A stretch of DNA of 6,842 nucleotides from Candidatus Sulfopaludibacter sp. SbA3. Its GTDB lineage: Bacteria; Acidobacteriota; Terriglobia; Bryobacterales; Bryobacteraceae. The stretch is taken from contig OKRF01000148.1 of the NCBI GenBank assembly GCA_900290315.1, positions 1,967 through 8,808 of the forward strand, in the 5' to 3' direction. The notes below the pieces were generated by a model, which was not told the origin of the DNA, made no database searches, and was given only the letters and a program-made list of their open reading frames with translations. Shown in pieces: positions 1 through 5,717 of the stretch (positions are counted from its first letter, which is position 1; every line of letters begins with the position of its first letter). The position numbers were made by a program, and so were the translations under genes.

Positions 1-30
1 CATGACTGAAAGAGAGCATTTACGGAGGTA

Positions 31-50
31 TCAACCGCATTCAACCGCAT
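31..50. repeat. 10-bp perfect tandem duplication
   Basis: The decamer TCAACCGCAT occurs twice in direct succession. It lies just downstream of a strong Shine-Dalgarno-like GGAGGT (24-29). With the duplication, GGAGGT is 19 bases from the ATG at 49; with one copy it would be 9 bases away, a normal spacing. The ORF at ATG 49 has only 11 codons (Arg-rich, TGA at 82-84). The repeat is directly visible; any effect on translation is inference. Confidence 0.9.
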
Positions 51-76
51 GAGCGGTCTCAGACGTAACACACGCC

Positions 77-601
77 GTGGCTGAACATCCATCGTCACGT
101 GCTATTTTTTCACCACTTTCGCATTTACTGGAGACTTGCGGTCGACGTCTAGCGTCTAGCGCAGGCCCGGCTCAGGCAGTACCTGATGACGACCGACCAC
201 CACTTCCGCCCTTGAAGAGCGGTGCCATAAGAGACGCTCTTCAAAAGACGGCGCCAATGTGCAAATCCATGAATTGCAATGTGGCGTTGACAGATATGGA
301 TGATGTGGCTAAACGGCTCGACGCATTCAACGAAACTCGCGCTCACCTCAGTCGCGAGTTTCTCGAGGAATATTCTGACAATGCGGACCGTTTGCTGCAC
401 ATTTGGCGGGACGAAAGCCAGCAGCTAGGGGACATGCTCGGTCGACATATAGAACGGCTAAAGGGCATTCGCAGCCAAATTCGCGCCACGACAACTCCGC
501 CAGATCTTCTTGCTCGTATCGGATCGACGACGTACTCTCCATCGTTTTCGCGTTCGTCACCTATGGATTCAGGGGGCAGTTGCCTTAAGCATTCTATCTG
601 A
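77..601 (+). CDS. Hypothetical charged helical protein, start uncertain, possibly damaged 3' end
   Basis: I do not recognise this protein and assign no function. The frame opens at GTG 77 with no Shine-Dalgarno sequence; ATG 257, 272 and 296 are alternatives, also without a clear ribosome site. Residues about 74-138 look most like genuine protein: an acidic/basic, heptad-like helical stretch rich in Leu, Arg, Asp and Glu, suggesting a coiled coil. Residues 1-60 are Pro/Ser-rich and contain a 7-bp tandem duplication at DNA level (GTCTAGC, 147-160). The last 35 or so residues are Ser/Thr-rich and low in complexity, while another frame over 512-588 encodes a hydrophobic stretch, so a frameshift near 515 is possible. 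No signal peptide is seen. The next gene begins about 100 bases downstream on the same strand. It could be a decayed gene, or a shorter gene starting at 257. Confidence 0.4.
   Translation: MAEHPSSRAIFSPLSHLLETCGRRLASSAGPAQAVPDDDRPPLPPLKSGAIRDALQKTAPMCKSMNCNVALTDMDDVAKRLDAFNETRAHLSREFLEEYSDNADRLLHIWRDESQQLGDMLGRHIERLKGIRSQIRATTTPPDLLARIGSTTYSPSFSRSSPMDSGGSCLKHSI
147..160. repeat. 7-bp perfect tandem duplication
   Basis: GTCTAGC is directly repeated (147-153 and 154-160). Because 7 is not a multiple of three, a recent gain or loss here would shift the reading frame of the overlapping hypothetical ORF. It may explain why the N-terminal part of that ORF looks less protein-like than its middle. 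Confidence 0.85.
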
Positions 602-654
602 GTAGGTGGCGCATGGAACGCCTGCCGAGCCGGGCGGTGAGTCGTACGAGTGGC

Positions 655-684
655 TTGTTCTCTGGTCGCTGGTGTTATTATAAG
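655..684 (+). promoter_or_regulatory. Possible sigma70-type promoter for the small membrane protein gene
   Basis: TTGTTC (655-660) and TATAAG (679-684) are separated by 18 bases. TATAAG matches the -10 consensus TATAAT at five of six positions; the -35 match is weak beyond TTG. Transcription would start near 690, only about 15 bases before the ATG at 706, leaving just enough room for the Shine-Dalgarno AGGATG. This is a pattern match only. Confidence 0.25.
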
Positions 685-705
685 ATGGCATAGGATGGTT
701 GTTCA

Positions 706-969
706 ATGAATTCAAACACGAAGGCGGGAGTGTTTTGGGCCGTATTGACCCTCGTAGCCGTGTTCCTGGGGTTGCTAGTCGCGTTCGGGCGTGATCACGC
801 TGGCGCGGGCATCTCGAAACATCCAAATTATGTAGGAACTGGGATCTTCTTTCTGGCGAGTTATATTATCTACTTGGTCCTCTCCAGGCCAACAAAAAGG
901 AACGCAATACTCGGGGGGCTGCCAATGGTTCTAGGCTACCTGGTCTGGTTGATCTTGTTGCGCTACTAG
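706..969 (+). CDS. Small hydrophobic membrane protein with three predicted spans
   Basis: This 87-residue protein starts at ATG 706, preceded by a reasonable Shine-Dalgarno AGGATG (692-697, 8 bases away). Its hydrophobic pattern gives three probable transmembrane helices at about residues 8-28, 44-61 and 68-86. A polar loop with Arg, Asp and several His/Lys residues (about 29-43) lies between the first two, and a short basic loop RPTKR (61-65) between the last two. It has no enzymatic motif or Cys pair and I do not recognise a family. The basic loop between spans 2 and 3 suggests that loop is cytoplasmic. It stands alone, about 100 bases after the previous ORF and 40 before the next, all on the plus strand. 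The clean start and consistent membrane topology favour a real gene; the function is unknown. Confidence 0.65.
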   Translation: MNSNTKAGVFWAVLTLVAVFLGLLVAFGRDHAGAGISKHPNYVGTGIFFLASYIIYLVLSRPTKRNAILGGLPMVLGYLVWLILLRY

Positions 970-1008
970 CCCTGATTAGGTGTCCATCAAAGTTGGGAAT
1001 TCCGGCTA

Positions 1009-1473
1009 TTGAGTAGCTGTAAGAAGTTGCGGGTGGGCGGCCGACGACAGATTCCGGGGTCAGACGGCGAATTCTCCTGCATCCAGATTGCAGACAATCT
1101 CCAGATTTGCGAGGCTTGGTTTTCAAAGGAGACGATATGCGGCATAGAGTTTCCCCACGTTCCGCCGCTCATCGCATATTGTCCGAGCGCGTGTGAGGAA
1201 GAACCCATCACGTTTTGTCCGGATCACCTGAAGCCGGACGTCGTCCATCTCCCCCTGACAAATGGATTACTTAGCCTCGACGAGAACCTGTATTTAGTGC
1301 GCGACAATTGTGCTGGCATCGTCGCCGCCCGCATTCAGAAGGGCGAAAATCGGTGCCTACGATTCGTTGTTGAGGGGTCGGCGCTCCGTAAACGATACCG
1401 CTGGAGGTTGTTTCTCTTTCGGGGCGGCCTCCTGGACGCCGTCCGCTTGGCGAATGCAGTCAACACTGTGTAG
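1009..1473 (+). CDS. Hypothetical cysteine-rich protein
   Basis: This is a 154-residue protein of unknown family. No ATG is available in frame: the upstream stop is TGA 973-975 and the first start is TTG 1009, with a weak GGGA ten bases upstream. TTG 1027 and GTG 1033 are alternatives, so the N-terminus is uncertain. Nine cysteines are spread through it (4, 24, 34, 44, 58, 62, 70, 101, 116). The cluster C58-x3-C62-x7-C70-x2-H73 could bind a metal, but I cannot match it to a named zinc finger. The C-terminal third is basic and hydrophobic (RYRWRLFLF at about 129-137). There is no clear signal peptide or membrane helix. Codon use looks natural throughout. The gene converges on the FxLYD-like gene with only 13 bases between their stops and no terminator-like hairpin in the gap. 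It could be a truncated remnant of a larger protein, given the lack of a good start. Confidence 0.5.
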   Translation: MSSCKKLRVGGRRQIPGSDGEFSCIQIADNLQICEAWFSKETICGIEFPHVPPLIAYCPSACEEEPITFCPDHLKPDVVHLPLTNGLLSLDENLYLVRDNCAGIVAARIQKGENRCLRFVVEGSALRKRYRWRLFLFRGGLLDAVRLANAVNTV

Positions 1474-1486
1474 TCGGTGCTAAGTC

Positions 1487-1981
1487 CTACGCGAACTCGA
1501 TGCGCGCGATCACAATCTGCGGCAAGGCCTGGCTCCAACCCTCCGGAATGTTGTCGAACGGAAGCCGGAACGTCTTCGTCTCGCCGGGCGCCAGGCCGCC
1601 CATCTTCCTGGTGACGATGGGCACTCGCTGCCGCAGAACCACCTGGTTGTAGCTGTCGTAGAACACGCAATAGATTTCGGCGGTATCGATCACGCGATTC
1701 CCGGTGTTCCCGATCTTCCCGGTGATCTCCACTACCTGCTGCTTCAGGTAGCTCTCGTGTGCTTCCATGGCCACTTCACTGATCGGCAAGTGGCCGTCCC
1801 GCACATACTGCCGGGCGTCGCCGGTCAGCGGAGGCAGCGGCGCCGGAGGACGCTGTGCCGCGCGGTTCAAATACCAGAATCCCACCGCGCCCACCACCAA
1901 AACCAGGCCAATTACAATGGCTACCGGAGGGATGGACGCCTGCCTCTGTTGCTGCAAGGGTGCCGTCTTATTTGCCGCCAA
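1487..1981 (-). CDS. Membrane-anchored FxLYD/DUF2393-like protein, third gene of the tld operon
   Basis: The protein has 164 residues. A short polar N-terminus is followed by one transmembrane helix (about 18-38), a Pro-rich linker (45-52) and an extracytoplasmic domain (about 80-164). That domain has a beta-sandwich pattern like FxLYD/DUF2393: VEITGKIGNTG (about 84-94), then CVFYDSYNQVV (105-115), then GLAPGETKTFRLPFD (129-143). By analogy with FxLYD-type domains the 105-115 segment would be the signature strand. The start is TTG at 1981: no ATG is available in frame, and GGAG (1991-1994) sits 9 bases upstream. The start overlaps the end of tldE by 14 bases, so translation is probably coupled. 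FxLYD-type domains are thought to fold outside the cytoplasm and have no known catalysis. A role beside the cytoplasmic TldD/TldE protease is not obvious. The family assignment is by eye and moderate; that it is a real gene is well supported. Confidence 0.8.
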   Translation of the reverse strand: MAANKTAPLQQQRQASIPPVAIVIGLVLVVGAVGFWYLNRAAQRPPAPLPPLTGDARQYVRDGHLPISEVAMEAHESYLKQQVVEITGKIGNTGNRVIDTAEIYCVFYDSYNQVVLRQRVPIVTRKMGGLAPGETKTFRLPFDNIPEGWSQALPQIVIARIEFA

Positions 1982-3317
1982 CGGTCATTTCTCCAATCTT
2001 CAGTGTAGGCGACGCAATCGAATTGCGAAACTCCAGGTCGTTTGCCGCTTCCAGATTCAGCAGCATCTCTTGCAGTTTTCCCGCAATGGTCACTTCCGAC
2101 ACGGCATAGGTCAGTTCGCCGTTGTGAATCCAGATTCCTGCCGCCCCACGGGAATAGTCGCCGGTTACGATGTTGACGCCCATGCCGATCAGCTCCGTGA
2201 CATAGAAACCGTCTGAGATACCCGCAAGCATCTGCTCCGGCGTTTGGACACCATTTTCCAGGTAAAAGTTCCCGTGCCCGATTCCGGCATTCCCGGTAAG
2301 CCCGCGCGAAGCGTTGCCGGTGGTCTTCATGCCCAGCTTGCGCGCCGCATAGGAGTTCAACAGGTAGCTTTTCAGCACGCCCCGCTCGATCACCGGCGTG
2401 CGCCGCGAAGGCACGCCCTCATCGTCGAAGGGCGAAGTACCGAACAGTCCCGGGATCGTGCCATCGTCCACCACAGTCACGTTCTCGCTGGCGACTTTCT
2501 CTCCCAGTTTGCCCGCCAGGAACGATTCGTGCCGGTAGATCAGCATGCCGTGGACTGCTTCGAACAGGTTATCCAGCAGCGACCGTGCCGTGCGCGGTTC
2601 AAACACCACGGGCACTTTGCGCGTGTCTACCTTTATGGCATTCAGTCGACGCAGCGCACGCGCGGCCGCTTTTCGGCCCACCGCCTCCGGCGCCTCCAGT
2701 CCCGCGAAACAGCGCGCGGAGCTGTCCCAGTAATCGCGCTCCATCGAATCGCCTTCGCGCGCCACCGGAACGGTCGACAATCCACAATAACTGGAGCGAT
2801 ACTCTCCGGCAAAACCGCGCGAATTGGCGAAGATGTGGCGCCCGATGTGGGTATCGAAACTCGCGCCTTCCGAGTTGGAAATACGTGGATCGGCCGAGAG
2901 GGCAGCCTCTTCGGCACGCTTGGCCGTCGCCACCTTCAGGACCGTTTCGAGCCCTTCCACGTCCTCTGAATAGAGCCGCAAATCGCCGCCGATCGTCCCC
3001 AGTTCGCCCGCTTCGGGCAGATCGGCGTGCGGGTCGTCGGTGGTGATGTCCGCCAGTTCCACTGCCGATTTCACCAGATGCGCAATTCCCTCTGGCGAAA
3101 GATCGGAGGTGTAGGAAGATCCCGTCTTCCGGCCGATCAGAATGCGCAGCCCGGCCGCCCGCGACCCTGCCTCTTTCAGATTCTCCAATTCCCGCATGCG
3201 CACGTTAGCGGAAAACTCTTCGCCTTCCGCAATGGTGCACTCGGCATCGGTGGCGCCGGCATCCTGCGCGAGCTTCACCACGTCCGCGGCCAGTTCCAAC
3301 AGGTGATTCTTGCTCAA
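1968..3317 (-). CDS. pmbA: TldE/PmbA, non-catalytic partner subunit of the TldD/TldE metalloprotease
   Basis: TldE pairs with TldD in a cytoplasmic complex that degrades unfolded peptides; in E. coli it matures microcin B17 and degrades the antitoxin CcdA. The protein has 449 residues from TTG 3317, close to the roughly 450 of E. coli PmbA. This start is chosen over the longer reading from ATG 3401, whose first 28 residues are Arg/His-rich and merely cover the end of tldD. GGGAGG (3324-3329) lies 6 bases upstream of the TTG, and the TTG overlaps the tldD stop as TTGA, a coupling arrangement. Family features are visible: LKEAG and GLRILIGRKTGSSYTSDLS in the N-terminal domain, then LGEKVASENVTVVDDGTIPG, the FDDEG motif, TGNASRG, and a C-terminal EMTVGGK. 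The segment matching the TldD zinc site reads LFEAVHG and lacks HExxxH, as expected for TldE. I see no truncation or frameshift. Confidence 0.95.
   Translation of the reverse strand: MSKNHLLELAADVVKLAQDAGATDAECTIAEGEEFSANVRMRELENLKEAGSRAAGLRILIGRKTGSSYTSDLSPEGIAHLVKSAVELADITTDDPHADLPEAGELGTIGGDLRLYSEDVEGLETVLKVATAKRAEEAALSADPRISNSEGASFDTHIGRHIFANSRGFAGEYRSSYCGLSTVPVAREGDSMERDYWDSSARCFAGLEAPEAVGRKAAARALRRLNAIKVDTRKVPVVFEPRTARSLLDNLFEAVHGMLIYRHESFLAGKLGEKVASENVTVVDDGTIPGLFGTSPFDDEGVPSRRTPVIERGVLKSYLLNSYAARKLGMKTTGNASRGLTGNAGIGHGNFYLENGVQTPEQMLAGISDGFYVTELIGMGVNIVTGDYSRGAAGIWIHNGELTYAVSEVTIAGKLQEMLLNLEAANDLEFRNSIASPTLKIGEMTVGGK
1991..1994 (-). promoter_or_regulatory. Shine-Dalgarno site supporting the TTG start of the FxLYD-like gene
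   Basis: On the minus strand this reads GGAG, 9 bases before TTG 1981. It lies within the final codons of tldE. The only nearby ATG belongs to the tldE frame, so this site decides the start of the third gene. Confidence 0.6.
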
Positions 3318-4744
3318 GCGGTGCCTCCCACGGTCATACGGTCGATCCTGATGGTGGGAATGCCGACTCCCACCGGTACGCTTTGCCCTTCCTTGCCACA
3401 CACCCCGATGCCTTCATCCAACCTCAAATCGTTGCCCACCATGCTCACGTATTTCAGTGCTTCCGGACCATTGCCGATGAGGGTGGCATTGCGCACCGGG
3501 CGAGTCAGCTTGCCGTCCTCAATCAGGTAGCTCTCCGAAGCTGAAAACACGAAGTTGCCGCTCGTGATGTCCACCTGGCCCCCGCCGAAGTTCACGCAGT
3601 AAATGCCCTTCGGCACGCTGCGGATGATGTCCGCGGGGTCGCTCTCCCCCGCCAGCATGAACGTATTGGTCATGCGCGGCATGGGAATGTGCGCGTAGCT
3701 CTCGCGCCGCCCGCTCCCGGTGGATTCGGAGCGCAGCAGAGTACTGGAAAGCTTGTCCTGCAGGTAGCCGCGCAGCACGCCCTTGTCGATCAGCACGTTT
3801 CGCTGCGTGGCGTGCCCTTCGTCATCGACGTTGAGCGATCCCCGGCGGCTGTTGATGGTTCCGTCGTCGATCACGGTGCACAGTTCGCTCGCCACTTTCT
3901 GGCCGATGCGCCCGCTGAACGCCGATACACCCTTGCGGTTGAAATCGGCCTCCAGCCCATGGCCTACCGCTTCGTGTAGCAGAATGCCCGGCCATCCCGG
4001 ACCCAGCACCACTGTCATTTCGCCCGCCGGCGCGTTTATCGCGTCCAGCATGGTGACGGCTTCCCGGGCAGCTTCCGTGGCGAAATGCTCGGGCGGCTTT
4101 TCGTTCAGGAAGAAATCCAGTTCGACACGCCCGCCGCCGCCTGCCTGGCCGCGCTGGGGCGTCCCGGAACCTTGCCGCGCCAGTGCGAACACGCTCATGC
4201 GCGCCAGCGGCTGGCGGTCCAATGTAAGGACACCATCGCTGGTAGCGACCATCACGTGGCGCAGGTTGTCGGCATACACGGCTTGCACCTGGAAGATGCG
4301 CGAATCGTAAGCGCGGGCGGCGCGGTCTGCACGTTTGACCAGGTCCACACGCACGGCAAAGGCGGTTTCGGTGGGGGCGGTCACCACCGGATACAAATTG
4401 TGCCGTTTCCCCTCGTTGAGATCGACTTTATCCACTTTGGCGGGTCCGGCGGCGATGCAGGCGGCCACCCGGGCAGCTTTGCGGATCTTCTCCGGTGAGA
4501 GGTCGTCGCTGTAGGCGTACCCCGTCCGTTCGGCGGAGATGACTCTCACTCCTACGCCCATGGACACCCCTTGGGCGGCACTCTTCACCATGGACTCGTC
4601 AATGCTGATAGAACTGGTGAGCAAGTACTCAAAGTAAAGATCGGCATAGTCCCCGCCTTGCGATAGGGCTTCACCCAGATAATTCTCCAGGTCGCCCCTG
4701 GTGATGTTGAAGCGAGTTGCGAAAATGGAACCGCTAAACTGCAT
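3314..4744 (-). CDS. tldD: TldD, catalytic zinc-metalloprotease subunit
   Basis: TldD carries the active site of the TldD/TldE complex, which cleaves unfolded peptides threaded into its cavity. The 476 residues match the usual length (about 480). The zinc motif is intact: H257-E258-A-V-G-H262 (HExxxH) within ILLHEAVGHGLEADF. The third ligand expected for the family is C449 in GIGVCGKEGQSVPVG. Other family blocks are present: DYADLYFEY (32-40), GVSMGVGVRVIS (59-70), RIGQKVASELCTVIDDGTI (279-297), NVDDEGHAT (305-313) and RMTVGGTA at the end. The start at ATG 4744 is the first possible one, since TAG lies four codons upstream in frame. No good Shine-Dalgarno sequence precedes it, although TAGCCT (TAnnnT) sits at -12 to -7, a position compatible with a leaderless transcript. 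It is the first gene of the operon; tldE follows with a 4-base overlap. Function is confident; a physiological substrate is not evident here. Confidence 0.96.
   Translation of the reverse strand: MQFSGSIFATRFNITRGDLENYLGEALSQGGDYADLYFEYLLTSSISIDESMVKSAAQGVSMGVGVRVISAERTGYAYSDDLSPEKIRKAARVAACIAAGPAKVDKVDLNEGKRHNLYPVVTAPTETAFAVRVDLVKRADRAARAYDSRIFQVQAVYADNLRHVMVATSDGVLTLDRQPLARMSVFALARQGSGTPQRGQAGGGGRVELDFFLNEKPPEHFATEAAREAVTMLDAINAPAGEMTVVLGPGWPGILLHEAVGHGLEADFNRKGVSAFSGRIGQKVASELCTVIDDGTINSRRGSLNVDDEGHATQRNVLIDKGVLRGYLQDKLSSTLLRSESTGSGRRESYAHIPMPRMTNTFMLAGESDPADIIRSVPKGIYCVNFGGGQVDITSGNFVFSASESYLIEDGKLTRPVRNATLIGNGPEALKYVSMVGNDLRLDEGIGVCGKEGQSVPVGVGIPTIRIDRMTVGGTA
3324..3329 (-). promoter_or_regulatory. 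Shine-Dalgarno site that fixes the tldE start
   Basis: On the minus strand this reads GGGAGG, 6 bases before TTG 3317. It lies inside the last codons of tldD. It supports the TTG start over the upstream ATG at 3401 and indicates that tldE is translated by ribosomes finishing tldD or re-initiating there. Confidence 0.75.
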
Positions 4745-5104
4745 AATTTCAGGCTACCATTCGCGCCTTGTTCCGGGAGGAGCGGGAGATCCGAGATCGC
4801 TTATTCAGGTTTTTCCCTGATGTGCCTCGGCTGCGGGAACCAAAGAGAGCCGTCCTTCTTCCTTGTAATCCACTGGATTTAGACAGCTTCGAACGAAATA
4901 TCTGTAATAATGGGAGATTCACATGACTCTCAAGCGGTGGGGGCTTCACGCCAGTCATGGCTCGAAAGGGCTAACTCCGGTTTTCGTTTCCCGAATCCGC
5001 TTTTGCGTTTGTCTTCAATCCTTTGTAACCTGTCTACGTGCCGCGACGCCTATGCAAACAGAGCTTGGAACGCGTTCGGATGCCGGCACGGATCCTGGTG
5101 CGGC
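4745..5104. other. Divergent intergenic region between tldD and the ECF sigma gene
   Basis: About 360 bases separate the divergent starts of tldD (minus) and the sigma gene (plus). It holds an ECF-type promoter-like sequence (5024-5052) and a 67-codon ORF (ATG 4923) with a good Shine-Dalgarno sequence. AT-rich TGTAATAAT (4903-4911) could serve as a vegetative -10, with TAGACA (4880-4885) as a poorly spaced -35. The sigma frame is open back to ATG 4910, but those 65 extra residues resemble no sigma region. I find no convincing tldD promoter beyond the TAGCCT next to its ATG. There is no tRNA or clear riboswitch. Confidence 0.6.
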
Positions 5105-5126
5105 ATGCTGGTTGATTTCGAGCTGA
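4923..5126 (+). CDS. Possible 67-codon upstream ORF overlapping the sigma gene start
   Basis: ATG 4923 is preceded by GGGAG (4912-4916) at 6 bases, a better ribosome site than that of the sigma gene itself. The 67-residue product is basic, has five Cys/Trp-containing short hydrophobic patches and matches no family I know. The ORF ends at 5126, inside the sigma gene, overlapping its first 22 bases in a different frame. If translated it could couple or restrain sigma translation. However, the ECF-like promoter lies inside it, so the shorter transcript would not carry its start. It may equally be a chance ORF. Confidence 0.25.
   Translation: MTLKRWGLHASHGSKGLTPVFVSRIRFCVCLQSFVTCLRAATPMQTELGTRSDAGTDPGAACWLISS
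5024..5052 (+). promoter_or_regulatory. Predicted ECF-type promoter for the sigma operon
   Basis: TGTAAC (5024-5029) and CGCCTA (5047-5052) are separated by 17 bases. Many ECF promoters have a -35 with an AAC core and a -10 close to CGTCTA; here the -10 matches at five of six positions. Transcription would start near 5059, giving a leader of about 46 bases before ATG 5105. ECF factors commonly activate their own operon, so an autoregulatory promoter is expected at this place. This is a pattern match, untested. Confidence 0.5.
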
Positions 5127-5671
5127 TTGAGCGCGCCCAGAAGGGCGACGCTGTAGCTTTCAACGAAATCGTACTAGCCTACCGGAAGCGGATTCTAGGG
5201 CAGATCACCCGGTTGATCTCTCGTCCGGAAGATGTCGAGGACGTCGCGCAGGAAGTTTTCGTGCGATTGTATTTTTCTCTCGATCAGCTCAGGACGGCAC
5301 AGGTCTTTGAACCTTGGTTGTACCGGCTGACGTCGAACGCCGCCTACGATTATCTGCGTAAGCAAAAGAGACGTCAGGAGTTCCGCATGTCCGACCTGTC
5401 GGAGCAGCAGGTCATGATGGCCGATGCTACCGCAGGCGGTAAGGCGGAACACGAAGAGCAGCACCAGAAGAAGATCCGGGAGTCCGTGGATGCCCTTCTC
5501 GGGGCAGTTTCGGAGGCGGACAGGATTCTGCTGGTTCAGAAGGAAGTCGAGGGACTTTCGCTGAAAGAGCTTGAAAAGATTTATAAGGTCAACGAAAATG
5601 CTCTTAAGGTAAGATTGTTCAGGGCCCGGCAACGGGTGCTGAAGGCTTTTGGGGCGGCCGAGAAGAAGTAG
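5105..5671 (+). CDS. ECF-family RNA polymerase sigma factor
   Basis: This 188-residue protein has the two-domain ECF layout. Sigma region 2 spans about residues 10-90, with the region 2.2-type core PEDVEDVAQEVFVRLY (41-56) and then FEPWLYRLTSNAAYDYLRKQKRR (starting at 68), which reads promoter -10 DNA. Sigma region 4 spans about 125-180, with a helix-turn-helix beginning LSLKELEKIYKVNENALK (151-168) and ending in a basic recognition helix. A charged linker rich in Glu, Gln and Lys (about 96-124) joins them; region 3 is absent as in all ECF factors. ATG 5105 is chosen because region 2 begins right after it and the length is typical. The frame is open to ATG 4910 but that extension is not sigma-like and covers the predicted promoter. 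The ribosome site is weak (GGTG, 4 bases away). Two membrane-linked genes follow, so it is probably held inactive by the next gene's product until an envelope signal arrives. Confidence 0.92.
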   Translation: MLVDFELIERAQKGDAVAFNEIVLAYRKRILGQITRLISRPEDVEDVAQEVFVRLYFSLDQLRTAQVFEPWLYRLTSNAAYDYLRKQKRRQEFRMSDLSEQQVMMADATAGGKAEHEEQHQKKIRESVDALLGAVSEADRILLVQKEVEGLSLKELEKIYKVNENALKVRLFRARQRVLKAFGAAEKK

Positions 5672-5676
5672 GAGTA

Positions 5677-5696
5677 CCAGACCGGTTCTGGCCGGT
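5677..5696 (+). other. Two mutually exclusive small hairpins between sigma and anti-sigma genes
   Basis: CCAGA (5677-5681) can pair with TCTGG (5687-5691). Alternatively ACCGG (5681-5685) can pair with CCGGT (5692-5696). The stems share bases, so only one can form. They lie in the 46-base gap just after the sigma stop and before the weak AAGG ribosome site of the next gene. With no T-run they are not a terminator; they could tune the sigma to anti-sigma ratio, or mean nothing. Confidence 0.3.
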
Positions 5697-5717
5697 AGGA
5701 GCAGAAGGCTGAAGAAT

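Noticed and set aside
2..52. Frame open from the left edge to TGA at 50-52, possible end of an upstream gene
   Set aside because: Only 16 codons are visible, which is too few to support a gene.
1767..2216. 149-codon plus-strand open frame with many Cys
   Set aside because: It is opposite the FxLYD-like gene and the tldE 3' end, both better supported.
2244..2969. 241-codon plus-strand open frame
   Set aside because: It lies wholly opposite tldE, whose protein motifs are unmistakable; its product is Arg/His-rich and matches nothing, as expected for an antisense shadow in GC-rich DNA.
3318..3401. N-terminal 28-residue extension of tldE from ATG 3401
   Set aside because: It overlaps the end of tldD, is Arg/His-rich, and TTG 3317 has a far better ribosome site and gives the family's usual length.
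3027..4498. Several plus-strand open frames of 96-175 codons
   Set aside because: All are antisense to tldE or tldD and have the skewed composition of shadows, with no recognisable motif.
4749..4958. 69-codon minus-strand frame upstream of tldD
   Set aside because: It has a basic Ser/Arg-rich product, no ribosome site, and spans the divergent promoter region.
4910..5104. N-terminal 65-residue extension of the sigma factor
   Set aside because: The extension does not resemble sigma region 2, has no adjacent Shine-Dalgarno sequence, and covers an ECF-type promoter.
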